This document shows positions 1-7,690 of a stretch of 30,894 bases of DNA, one piece after another. Below the pieces are notes generated by a model. That model did no database searches and was not told where the DNA came from. It worked only from the letters and a program-made list of their open reading frames with translations. The position numbers and the translations under genes are program-made. The stretch lies in contig CAZWRA010000014.1 in the NCBI GenBank assembly GCA_964635995.1, forward strand, positions 1 through 30,894, read 5' to 3'. Each line of letters begins with the position of its first letter. Position 1 is the first letter of the stretch. Source of the DNA: JAGQLF01 sp964635995. GTDB lineage: Bacteria > Patescibacteriota > Dojkabacteria > J137.

Positions 1-714
1 CTCAACTTTAATATGGGTAATGGCAAAGGATTTATCCATTGTGATTCATGTGGTGAAAGAATGCGAACATGTTTTGCAAAAGGTAAAAAGGGAACCAGAT
101 ATCCATACTACTACTGTAAAAATCCTCAATGTAAATCGAAAAAGAAATCGATCCTTAAACAGGATTTAGAAAAACTATTTGAAGATTTACTAGTCAAAAT
201 TACTCCTACAGAAGATTTTGTAGATTATTTTAGTGAGAATGTAATGGAAATGTGGGAAAAAGAATACAGGCAATTTGATAGTAATAGAATCAAAGCAAAA
301 AAGAGATTGCAAGAACTTAATGAAGAAAAAAAAGAGACAATTTTAATGAAAAAGAAAAACCAATTGACTGATGAAGAATATGAAGAGGAAATGACCAGAA
401 TAAGATGTGAAATCATAGCACTAACTTCAACAGTTACCGAAAGTGTAACAGATCGAAATGAAGTTCAAGTTTTGCTAACTCAAGCAAAACTATTTATCAC
501 AAGAATCGAACCCCTGTATTTAGGCTTCAGTACTACAAATAAGCAACGTTTTATTAGCCTAATCTTTCCAAATGGTATAAGGTATAAAGATGGCATTTTA
601 CGAACCCCTGAAAAGTCTTATCTGTTCAGATTTATAGAGGAATTACAGGTTCAAAAATTGAAGAAAACTACGTTGGTGACCCTACGGGGAATCGAACCCC
701 GATTACAAGATTGA
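1..714 (+). CDS. Serine recombinase, C-terminal part (5' end outside window)
   Basis: The reading frame is open to the window edge, so this is the 3' part of a longer gene; the ATG at 13 is internal. The visible part begins with a recombinase zinc beta-ribbon (CDSCGERM, then YYYCKNPQC, about residues 10-40 after that ATG). It continues into a long charged helical, coiled-coil-like region and the C-terminal segment typical of large serine recombinases. The catalytic resolvase domain would lie upstream and is not seen. Such enzymes integrate, excise or invert DNA. The last 13 codons (VTLRGIEPRLQD and stop) are antisense to a tRNA-Glu gene, so the element's recombinase gene takes its stop codon from the tRNA. 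This suggests an attachment site at the tRNA 3' end, with the mobile element lying to the left. The family call is firm; the integration history is inference. Confidence 0.82.
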   Translation, partial: LNFNMGNGKGFIHCDSCGERMRTCFAKGKKGTRYPYYYCKNPQCKSKKKSILKQDLEKLFEDLLVKITPTEDFVDYFSENVMEMWEKEYRQFDSNRIKAKKRLQELNEEKKETILMKKKNQLTDEEYEEEMTRIRCEIIALTSTVTESVTDRNEVQVLLTQAKLFITRIEPLYLGFSTTNKQRFISLIFPNGIRYKDGILRTPEKSYLFRFIEELQVQKLKKTTLVTLRGIEPRLQD

Positions 715-748
715 GAATCTTGTGTCCTAACCGTTAGACGATAGGGCC
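674..748 (-). tRNA. tRNA-Glu (anticodon CTC), CCA encoded
   Basis: Read on the minus strand this folds as a full cloverleaf of 75 nt. The acceptor stem is GGCCCTA/TAGGGTC with discriminator A and an encoded CCA. The D arm is GTCT-AACGGTTA-GGAC. The anticodon stem is CAAGA/TCTTG with loop TTCTCAA, giving anticodon CTC (codon GAG, Glu). The T arm is CGGGG-TTCGATT-CCCCG. The 3' half (674-714) is shared with the tail of the convergent recombinase gene. That arrangement is typical when an integrating element targets the 3' end of a tRNA and rebuilds it. Confidence 0.95.
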
Positions 749-767
749 TTTCTTTTCTATGCTTTGT

Positions 768-773
768 ATTATA
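768..773 (-). promoter_or_regulatory. Possible -10 box for the tRNA-Glu gene
   Basis: On the minus strand a perfect TATAAT lies 19 nt upstream of the tRNA 5' end (748). No convincing -35 box is seen at the expected distance. The rest of 749-900 holds only promoter-like AT-rich DNA. Confidence 0.4.
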
Positions 774-886
774 CTCTCTTTAAGCCATCTCATGTGCAGG
801 ATAGACGAGAGGTATGTTTAATTGGCTTCGGAATTATATCATTATTACTCTTTGAAATTACAGTACTATCATATTATATTGATTGG

Positions 887-892
887 TATAAT
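887..892 (+). promoter_or_regulatory. -10 box of the methyltransferase gene; leaderless arrangement
   Basis: TATAAT ends 8 nt before the ATG at 901, so transcription would be expected to start at or within a base or two of the start codon. There is no ribosome binding site. No good -35 is seen; TTGAAA at 852 is too far upstream. Confidence 0.45.
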
Positions 893-900
893 AAAAATCG

Positions 901-1544
901 ATGAATACTGACTTTAAGATACAGGTAAAAAAAGATCACTATTTTAATGGTTATGATTCAATAGGTAGATTTATTTCCTATTTCTATCAAACATCATTTG
1001 CTATAGATCTTAATCCGACTTCAATTTTAGAAATAGGAGTTGGTAATAAAACTGTTTCGAACTATTTAAAGGAACATGATTTTAAAGTAGATACTTTAGA
1101 TTTTGATAAAAGTTTAAAACCAGATATAGTTTCTGATATAAGAGAAATGGATATTAAAGATAAAAGCTATGACCTAGTTATGGCTTGCGAAGTTCTTGAG
1201 CATATTCCTTGGGATGATGTTCCTAAAGCAATCTCAGAGATTTATCGTGTTTCTAAAAAATATGCTTTAATTTCTATTCCATATTCAGCATTCTCAATGG
1301 AATCAGTTTTAGCTGTTCCTTTCTTACATGGAATTATTAAAAGACCTTTTGTAAAAATTCTACTAACTATTCCACTATTTTTTATAAACAGGAATTTGAT
1401 GGACAACATTATTGGGAGTCAGTAATGAGAGGTTATTCTCTAGGCAAATTCAGAAATTTACTTAAGAAAAAATTTAAAATCATTAATGAAGATAGGCCTG
1501 TTTTAAATCCTTATCATCATTTTTTTGTCTTAGAAAAGAAATAA
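901..1544 (+). pseudogene. Class I SAM-dependent methyltransferase, frameshifted near its 3' end
   Basis: The first 160 codons encode a class I (Methyltransf_11-like) SAM methyltransferase. Motif I is LEIGVGNKTVSNYL, the acidic motif is VDTLDFD, and VMACEVLEHIPWDD is followed by the post-motif strand ALISIPYS. The original frame stops at 1423-1425 after an unrelated tail. The -1 frame continues without a break to TAA at 1542-1544 and reads FDGQHYWES, YSLGKFRNLLKK and NPYHHFFVLEKK, which are normal C-terminal features of this family. The switch is at a T6 run (1378-1383); one extra T would restore a protein of about 214 residues. It is either a sequencing error, a real indel, or slippage at the T run. 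The substrate is unknown. The gene is convergent with the pilus operon, 3 nt from its end. Confidence 0.8.
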
Positions 1545-1547
1545 TAT

Positions 1548-2045
1548 TTAAAGCTTCATCTGAATTATTCTTTGATTTTCTGCAAGTGGTGCTGAAACGA
1601 CAAATCTTTCATCCTCTCTACAGATTAGATATTTTGTTGAAGCAAAAGAACCCTGTAAAGGATCCTAAGGTATGCTCAGAACATAATCATCAACTAGAAT
1701 ACTTGCTAAATCCACTTTGTCTTCACCTATACCTATTTCAAACATTCTTGGACATTCAGGAATAAAACTCACACTATCATTTTCAGCATTATGATCAGCG
1801 TAATACTGGTTTACTGCATTAACTATTTGAAATACATCATACCCTCGCTGTGTATTTCTTGTTTCTGCAAAACTAGCATTAGTTGTAACCATATATAAAA
1901 ACGTTGACATTAAGGTAATAATTAATGCCGAAGTAAGAAATAGTTCAAAAGGAGTCAAACCTGGTTTAGACTTTGTTCTAAAGCTTATAAACAAAAGTCC
2001 AATAAGTACGACTGATAATCCTATAAGTATAAGATCTGTTCTCAT
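1548..2045 (-). pseudogene. Pilin-like protein with extra N-terminal membrane segment; in-frame TAG
   Basis: This is the last gene of the pilus operon. The protein starts with a membrane helix (residues 4-21). It then shows a second hydrophobic stretch with a prepilin-like site, KPG|LTPFE, with Gly29 at -1 and Glu34 at +5. A pilin-style helix ending in VNAVNQYYADHNA follows. The frame meets TAG at 1665-1667 after residue 126, in the context LSIP*DPL, which is the usual IPxDP turn of pilins. The same frame then runs on to TAA at 1548-1550 with plausible pilin C-terminal sequence (STKYLICREDERFVVSAPL). Glu or Gln would fit at the stop, so one substitution explains it. It could be GspG/major-pilin related, but the long leader with its own membrane segment is odd. 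Whether the short form works is unknown. Confidence 0.65.
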
Positions 2046-2060
2046 TTTAATTATTAATAA

Positions 2061-3932
2061 TTAAAAGTCTGCAATTTCCTCCCAGTACTCAATTTCAATT
2101 GTTGGGTTAATCTGACTTGTTTGAATTCTTACCTTTTCTACAGTATCTCCTACAGTTGATTCAATTTCTATTAATTTATTTGATGCAGGCCCTCCCGAAC
2201 CTGGATCCTCAAGCCCACAATCATTATAAAGTTGATTAATTTCTGATTGTGATAATGCACTATCCCATATATCAAATTGATCAATTCTTCCATCCCATCC
2301 ATCAGCTGCAGCCGTATCTTTCGCTCCTTGTCCAATTAGTAATGTTGTTACACCTGTAATTCCATTTCCAAAAAGAGAATCATCATCTGAATAAATATCT
2401 TCAGCTCCATTAATATACACTCTATAATCATCTGTTGCAGTTTCTTTAACTAAAGCAATATGTTGCCAAGCAGTTGTTTGTGTGTTGTTGCTTGTCTCAA
2501 TCTGTTTTGCTCCTGTATTTGTAGTTATTCCAGTTTTCTGACAATTTACACAACCACCATTAACCCCTGATGCATCATACCTATGCCCAAGTACATTATC
2601 ATTAGAATCTGGCAAATAAGTTATAAATATTCCTCTGTCTGTATTAGTTACATCTGATTGAACCCAGAAAGAAACAGTAAAGTTTGAAAGCCCTTCTAAA
2701 TAATTTTCTGCATCACTATCTTCAATCTGATCTCCTGCACCATCAAAATTTAATGAGTAAGTTCCACAAGCAGAATTTGCACTTTGAGTAGGACAGTTTG
2801 AATCGATACATACAAAATCTCTTCCATTTCCTGAATCATCAGCAAATGTTGTTGCGCCATTAGGCTCTTCAAAATCAAGAGATAATAAATTCCCCCCTTC
2901 TCCTTCAGGTGGAGAAATTCCACACTGAGAACCGTTCAAGGTAAAGTCATCACTTGTAAATACAGTAACAGGGCCAAAAATAGGTTTTGAACCCTGAAAT
3001 CCAAAATTTACAGAACCTCCAACTGGAATTGTTTGATTGTAACCTAGATTAGAAGCGTCAACATCTACTCCAGATTGACTAATATTCGTATCCCATCCGA
3101 AAGAAACATTTTCTCCATTTTCAAAAGCCCATTCTAATAACCATCCATTAATTGGATTATCACCAATATTATTAATTGTTACATCCACATTAAATCCAAA
3201 AGCCCACTGACTTGTTACATTATAGGTTACAGTACAGTAATTAATTGGGGGAGGACCTCCTGGATCTTCAATAACATTAATTAATGCAACCTCGCAAAGC
3301 ATGTTATTTAAATACATTGTTCTACTTACAGGTGCATAATTTGCTGTGTTATAAGTTGCTTGAAAGCCAAAGCTAACCATTCCACCATTTGCTGGAATTG
3401 TTGGATTATAAGCCGCGTTGTTAACTGTAACGTTATTTCCTATTTGAGAATAAGTACCATCCCAAAGACTTGTTATTATTTGAGTTCCAGGAAATTGCCA
3501 TTTAACTTCCCAATTATTTATTGCTGACATGCTTGTATTTTGAACTGTTACTTCCCCAATGAATCCATTTGGCCATTGGTTTGTAACGTTATATACAATG
3601 AAACATTCTCCAGTCTCTGGCCCCCCACCAGAACCACCATCTCCTCCATTATTTGTAACAGTAAATGAACAAACTCCATTTCCAATATTTAAATTTGTTG
3701 TTCCCGTATATCCAGTATTTTCTCTAATTGTTGTTAGAGCTCTTTCAGCGCAAGCGTCAGTTATAGAATACGCTTCTTTAGAGTCAGTTACTGTACTTGT
3801 TGAAACTAATGAATCTGTTCCAACTGTTATAGAAGAGCTAATGATGATGATGGCAACAATGCTTAAAATAAGCACACTAATCAAAGTAACGTAACCTTTT
3901 TTTGTTTTTTTACCTAAGTGTCGCTGAGCCAT
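2061..3932 (-). CDS. GspK/PilX-like minor pilin with two CBM2 domains and a LamG domain
   Basis: 623 residues. The N terminus is a pilin helix (about 14-36) after KKG|YVTLI, with no Glu at +5, as in GspK, the tip pseudopilin. It continues as a PilX-like scaffold (ACAERAL, then GVCSFTVTNNGG, to about 97). The scaffold resumes only at the extreme C terminus (585-623: NKLIEIESTVG, then INPTIEIEYWEEIADF). Between them lie two CBM2-type cellulose-binding modules and a LamG/concanavalin-like domain (about 348-572). CBM2-1 spans C110-C213 with W120, W157 and Y175; CBM2-2 spans C233-C337 with W243, W280 and Y298. Both keep the family's end-to-end cysteine pair. Two of the three binding-face tryptophans are conserved and the third is Tyr. 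Gly/Pro linkers separate the modules. The gene overlaps its upstream neighbour by 23 nt. Likely job: display carbohydrate-binding domains at a pilus tip. Confidence 0.88.
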   Translation of the reverse strand: MAQRHLGKKTKKGYVTLISVLILSIVAIIIISSSITVGTDSLVSTSTVTDSKEAYSITDACAERALTTIRENTGYTGTTNLNIGNGVCSFTVTNNGGDGGSGGGPETGECFIVYNVTNQWPNGFIGEVTVQNTSMSAINNWEVKWQFPGTQIITSLWDGTYSQIGNNVTVNNAAYNPTIPANGGMVSFGFQATYNTANYAPVSRTMYLNNMLCEVALINVIEDPGGPPPINYCTVTYNVTSQWAFGFNVDVTINNIGDNPINGWLLEWAFENGENVSFGWDTNISQSGVDVDASNLGYNQTIPVGGSVNFGFQGSKPIFGPVTVFTSDDFTLNGSQCGISPPEGEGGNLLSLDFEEPNGATTFADDSGNGRDFVCIDSNCPTQSANSACGTYSLNFDGAGDQIEDSDAENYLEGLSNFTVSFWVQSDVTNTDRGIFITYLPDSNDNVLGHRYDASGVNGGCVNCQKTGITTNTGAKQIETSNNTQTTAWQHIALVKETATDDYRVYINGAEDIYSDDDSLFGNGITGVTTLLIGQGAKDTAAADGWDGRIDQFDIWDSALSQSEINQLYNDCGLEDPGSGGPASNKLIEIESTVGDTVEKVRIQTSQINPTIEIEYWEEIADF

Positions 3933-4422
3933 AGTATGTTCTAGTTATTTCTCCCTCCTGTCTTCCAGATGGGTTATTATATGTTACTGTAAATTGTATA
4001 CGAATTGTTTCAGTATTTGCACTAGGAGATAAGTTTCTAAAAGTTAGATTAGAAATAGTTACTAAATTTGAATTTAAGTTTATAAAAGGACCTCCTCCTT
4101 CTTGAACTCTTGCAGTACCGCTATTTAAACTTATTATTGTTGGATCATCAGTAGGCGTTACAACATCTAAACTTAACGTACTTGCAACATTTCCAGCTGT
4201 AGGTGAATTAATTCCTTCCGCTTCTTTAATTGTATAAGTAAGATATTGCATAAGTTGCACTGCTTGCTGATCAACTTCAGATAAAGCCTGATTTCTTAAT
4301 CTTGTACTTAATAAAGTTCCAACAAAAGCAGTTATAGATATTAAAATAATACTTGTAAGACTTATATATAGTAAAGTTTCAATAAGTGTAAATGCTTTTT
4401 TTGTTTGCTTTATTTTTCTCAT
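3910..4422 (-). CDS. GspJ/PilW-like minor pilin
   Basis: 170 residues. It has a class III prepilin leader TKKA|FTLIE with Glu at +5, then a hydrophobic helix (about 12-36). Next comes the GspJ/PilW-like region with LSEVDQQAVQLMQYLTYTIKEAEG, split here as LSEVDQQAVQ and YLTYTIKEAEG. A beta-rich C-terminal domain contains IRIQFTVTYNN. The start codon overlaps the stop of the upstream gene by one base (TAATG), and the 3' end overlaps the K-like gene by 23 nt, so the minor pilins are probably translationally coupled. It is predicted to assemble with the I- and K-like proteins in the tip complex that starts pilus assembly. Processing would need a prepilin peptidase encoded elsewhere. Confidence 0.8.
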   Translation of the reverse strand: MRKIKQTKKAFTLIETLLYISLTSIILISITAFVGTLLSTRLRNQALSEVDQQAVQLMQYLTYTIKEAEGINSPTAGNVASTLSLDVVTPTDDPTIISLNSGTARVQEGGGPFINLNSNLVTISNLTFRNLSPSANTETIRIQFTVTYNNPSGRQEGEITRTYYGSATLR

Positions 4423-5864
4423 TAAGGAGGTGATATTGGTTTAAATACTACAATTTCTTCAGTATCACTTTCGCTAGCAGCATACAAAGTATCTGTAATT
4501 GGATCATAATACCCACCGTTTAAGTCAGAATTATGAGCGCCATATGTACCTAAAACAACAGGGGCAGTGTCGACTGTAATATTAAGAACTATTAACTCCT
4601 GACTATTATCATCGCCCAATAGCCAAAGATATGTATTATTGTTCCCTACTTCAATTTGATTAATATCATCTACTGAAGCTTGATAACTATGAATCTGAAC
4701 AGGTACCAGAGGATTAGTTATATCAATAAAATGTATTCTTCCATTATCACAACCCATTACTATTTTGTTTGTAGCATATTTTCTTATACTTTCACAATTT
4801 CCAGATCCAGTTGCATTAAGTGATGCAACACCTTGCGGATTGGCTGGATTGCTAACATCAACAACCTGAAGTTCCTGGGAGCCGCTTAACGTCGCTACAT
4901 AAACATAATTTCCTACTTTTAATATTTCAGCTCCACTTGTAAGATTTTCAGTACCTACTACATTCACATTAGCTGGATTAGAAATATCAATAATAGCTAA
5001 ATCTTCAGAACTTCCACTCTGAATAACATAAGCATAATTACCCTCAACGTGTATTCCTCGACCATCAGAATTACCAGCAAGATTTATTGTATCCACTAAT
5101 GTTGGTGCTGCAGGATTTGCAACATTAACTACAGCAAATTCTTCATTATTAGCTCTTGAAACGGTATACAAGTAATTACCCTGTTTTGCAAAAGTCCATG
5201 GGGTAGATTGAAGCGATGATGTTGAACCAACAGAGGTTAAATTTAAAGGATCTGTTGCATTATAAATTTCAAACTCTGTTCCAGAATCTCTAAGATAATA
5301 TAAATAATTATTTGCATACCAAGCATCAGATCCATTACCGTTTCCAGCAAGATTTATTGACTCAGGTAAAGTAATTGTACTCCAGTTCCCTGCAGGATAA
5401 CTTGGAGGATCGGGAGGATCTCCCGATTCTACTTCGTACTGCCAATCAGATAAATAAGTTGAATATGAGATTGATTTAGGTACCCCAAGAGTTGAGGTCC
5501 AACTTACAACAGATACAACTAGTTTAGTTGTTGAATCGTAATTTGAGATCTGAATCTGTCTAGTAAATCCATCAGTAACATCATTGACACCAGATAACTG
5601 CCATATATTTGCTCCAAAAGATAATCCATGGTTACCGTTTACCAAATTTGCATAGTTTTCATTTCGAATTGCTCTAATAGCTTCGATTCCTTCTTCAGCA
5701 AGATATGCAGCTTTTGTTTGTAAACTTGTTTCAGCATTACTTTGAATTGTGAATGCAAGTCCTCCTGCTAAAGATAATATCACGATACTAAAAAGTGCTA
5801 TTGCTAGTAGAACTTCAATTGAAGAGAATGCTTTTTTAGTTAAATGTGATTGTACCTTTTGCAT
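4422..5864 (-). CDS. GspI/PilV-like minor pilin fused to an LVIVD beta-propeller
   Basis: 480 residues. The prepilin leader is TKKA|FSSIE with Glu at +5. The membrane helix is followed by AAYLAEEGIEAIRAIR, a GspI/PilV hallmark. A pilin-size domain ends near residue 150 and a Pro-rich linker (GDPPDPPSYP) follows. The rest (about 158-478) is a series of LVIVD-type repeats: YVYVATLSGSQELQVVDVSN, YAYVIQSGSSEDLAIIDISN, FAVVNVANPAAP and related copies. These repeats are known from surface proteins and predicted to fold as a beta-propeller. The start is at 5864, 29 nt inside the upstream gene. The propeller would sit outside the cell on the pilus tip complex. Its ligand is unknown; adhesion or a scaffold role are both possible. 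Confidence 0.85.
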   Translation of the reverse strand: MQKVQSHLTKKAFSSIEVLLAIALFSIVILSLAGGLAFTIQSNAETSLQTKAAYLAEEGIEAIRAIRNENYANLVNGNHGLSFGANIWQLSGVNDVTDGFTRQIQISNYDSTTKLVVSVVSWTSTLGVPKSISYSTYLSDWQYEVESGDPPDPPSYPAGNWSTITLPESINLAGNGNGSDAWYANNYLYYLRDSGTEFEIYNATDPLNLTSVGSTSSLQSTPWTFAKQGNYLYTVSRANNEEFAVVNVANPAAPTLVDTINLAGNSDGRGIHVEGNYAYVIQSGSSEDLAIIDISNPANVNVVGTENLTSGAEILKVGNYVYVATLSGSQELQVVDVSNPANPQGVASLNATGSGNCESIRKYATNKIVMGCDNGRIHFIDITNPLVPVQIHSYQASVDDINQIEVGNNNTYLWLLGDDNSQELIVLNITVDTAPVVLGTYGAHNSDLNGGYYDPITDTLYAASESDTEEIVVFKPISPP

Positions 5865-6290
5865 TTATACTTAATTGTCTAGAATTAGAATTTAATGTAT
5901 AAGTTATAGTTCCTGTTGTACTTGCTTCGCCTGAGTCCTTTTGAAAGTAAAATTCATTTAATCCTGTTACAGTTATTTCTTCGGAAATTGTATATTCCTG
6001 ATCATAAATAGGATCTCTTGAAGCATATGAAGCTCCTTGAAAAAGAATTACAGTATTATTTTGGATCCTTATTCCCCACTCTGAATCATTTTTTGCTTCT
6101 TGAGAAAAAACCTGCGCACTTCTAATAGCTCTCGTTGTTTCGTCAACAGCGGCTTCTAATTCGCTACCGAATTGAAAACTTTGGTAAAGTGGAACTGAAA
6201 ATCCAATAATCATAACTNNNNNNNNNNAAGAGCTAAAGATAAAAGTAATTCTACTAATGTAAAAGCTTTTTTATTATGTTTTATCTTCAT
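5836..6290 (-). CDS. GspH/FimT-like minor pilin, interrupted by an assembly gap
   Basis: The start ATG at 6290-6288 overlaps the stop of the PilC gene (ATGA). The first 21 codons give a clean prepilin leader, KKA|FTLVE with Glu at +5, and the start of the hydrophobic helix. Ten N then follow (6218-6227). The frame resumes at 6216 with VMIIGFSVPLYQSFQ and runs to the stop at 5836. It includes TTRAIRSAQVFSQEAKNDSEW, typical of GspH/FimT pseudopilins (split here as TTRAIRSAQ and FSQEAKNDSEW). The two sides are out of frame if exactly 10 bases are missing, so the N run is a nominal length; 11 bases would fit. An internal ATG at 6213 would skip the leader and is not the real start. Confidence 0.8.
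6218..6227. other. Assembly gap (10 N)
   Basis: Ten unknown bases lie inside the membrane helix of the H-like pilin. Codon phase on the two sides shows the true length is not 10. Confidence 0.99.
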
Positions 6291-7690
6291 AACACTTGTA
6301 TAAAATCGGAGTTCACCCAGACATTAGAACTATCTGGTAATAAAATCTCATACCACTCATCATTAACATCACTATAAGAGTATGATTCACCAATTTCAAC
6401 TGTATCTATTTGATTTCCATTAGGTTGATCAAAGACTGGAACAATTTGTTGGTTAACAATTACAAGATCTCCACTAGTAATTATTTCACGAGTATTATTC
6501 ACAGTTTCATTAAACTCATTAACAGCTTCTTGTTCTGGAGCTTCAGGCTCGCTTATTCCTTGAGATTGTTCTTGAGTTACTTGAGTAATATCTCCAACAA
6601 GAGAATAAATTGGAAGAATAACTGCAAAAGCAATAAAGGCAACTCCAGTCCATACAATCATAAGCAAGATTGGCTCTAATAATATAGAAAGGTCTTTTGT
6701 AGAGTTTTCATTTTTCTTTATATAGATTTCTCCAATTTTAATTAAAGAATTTCCTAAAGTTCCTGTTCTTTCTCCAGTAATAATTGCTTGTTTTGGATAA
6801 AGTGGAAGAAACTTTGCAGTTGCTACTGTACGATCAAAAGCCTCTTTAAGTGAATAACCTTTTTCTACTTCAACAACCCAGCCCTCGTACATTTTTTGAT
6901 ACGCATAAAAAGACGAAGACTCCTTTACTAAATGCAATGCTTCAACTAGGGGAATTCCCGCATTTAATAAAGTACCAAATAAAAAGCCAAGTCTAGAAAT
7001 TTCGATCTCTTGTATTAGTCTTTTTAAAATTGGAGTTTTAAGAATTAAGGATTGGCCAAGACCTTTTGTTTTTTTATTTATGAATAGAATATAAGTAATT
7101 AGTGAAATAGTTATAAGTACTAATGATGCAAAAATATATCCATACTTACCCATGAAATTTCCTAAACTAATCATAATTTGAGTGATTAGCGGAAGCTCAA
7201 CAGATAAGTTTTCATAAATACCTGAAAGTCTAGGAAGTATAAATATACCTACTCCAAGTCCTATAAAAATCATTAAAATTAAAACAAACCCAGGATAGAG
7301 ACTTGCTGATCTTAATTTAGCTCGAAATTCTGCATCTCTTTCTTTCTGCTCTACAACAATTTGTAAATTTTCGGCCAATCTTCCTGATTCTTCTCCAATT
7401 TTTACAACTGATAATAAATGTTCTGAAAGTAAACCTGAATCACCTAAAGCCTTCCAAATAGGATCTCCATTTTGGATTTGATCATACATTCTATTAACTA
7501 TGCTTTTAATCTTTGAAGATTTAAGTTCAGCCTCAATTGCTTTTAAAACGTCAGCAATATTAAGGCCACCAAGAAGCATTAACGCAATATTTTCAAATAA
7601 ATATCTTCGCTCTTTTCCTATATCTGCTGTTAAGAACGTTAAGTCTAGATTTCGGAATAATCCTCTATTTTTTCTTGCTTTCTCCTTCAT
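6287..7690 (-). CDS. pilC: GspF/PilC inner-membrane platform protein with C-terminal SH3b domain
   Basis: 467 residues. Two T2SSF repeats are visible: about 25-150 (NIALMLLGGLNIADVL, LSVVKIGEESGRLAENL) and about 230-355 (LGTLLNAGIPLVEAL-like, and QAIITGERTGTLGNSLIKIG). The three expected membrane helices are near 133-155, 183-205 and 338-363. The protein organises pilin assembly above the GspE ATPase. Unusually, the last helix is followed by an acidic linker (about 370-405) and a domain of about 60 residues that reads as bacterial SH3 (VPVFDQPNGNQIDTVEIGES, then WYEILLPDSSNVWVNSDFI). In PilC topology this end lies outside the membrane, so the domain could bind cell wall; this is inference. 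The gene starts 26 nt inside the ATPase gene and its stop overlaps the H-pilin start. Confidence 0.9.
   Translation of the reverse strand: MKEKARKNRGLFRNLDLTFLTADIGKERRYLFENIALMLLGGLNIADVLKAIEAELKSSKIKSIVNRMYDQIQNGDPIWKALGDSGLLSEHLLSVVKIGEESGRLAENLQIVVEQKERDAEFRAKLRSASLYPGFVLILMIFIGLGVGIFILPRLSGIYENLSVELPLITQIMISLGNFMGKYGYIFASLVLITISLITYILFINKKTKGLGQSLILKTPILKRLIQEIEISRLGFLFGTLLNAGIPLVEALHLVKESSSFYAYQKMYEGWVVEVEKGYSLKEAFDRTVATAKFLPLYPKQAIITGERTGTLGNSLIKIGEIYIKKNENSTKDLSILLEPILLMIVWTGVAFIAFAVILPIYSLVGDITQVTQEQSQGISEPEAPEQEAVNEFNETVNNTREIITSGDLVIVNQQIVPVFDQPNGNQIDTVEIGESYSYSDVNDEWYEILLPDSSNVWVNSDFIQVL

Noticed and set aside
1378..1383. Programmed -1 frameshift in the methyltransferase
   Set aside because: Only a T6 run is present, without a canonical slippery heptamer in frame or a clear downstream structure. 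Similar indels elsewhere in the window occur in both directions.
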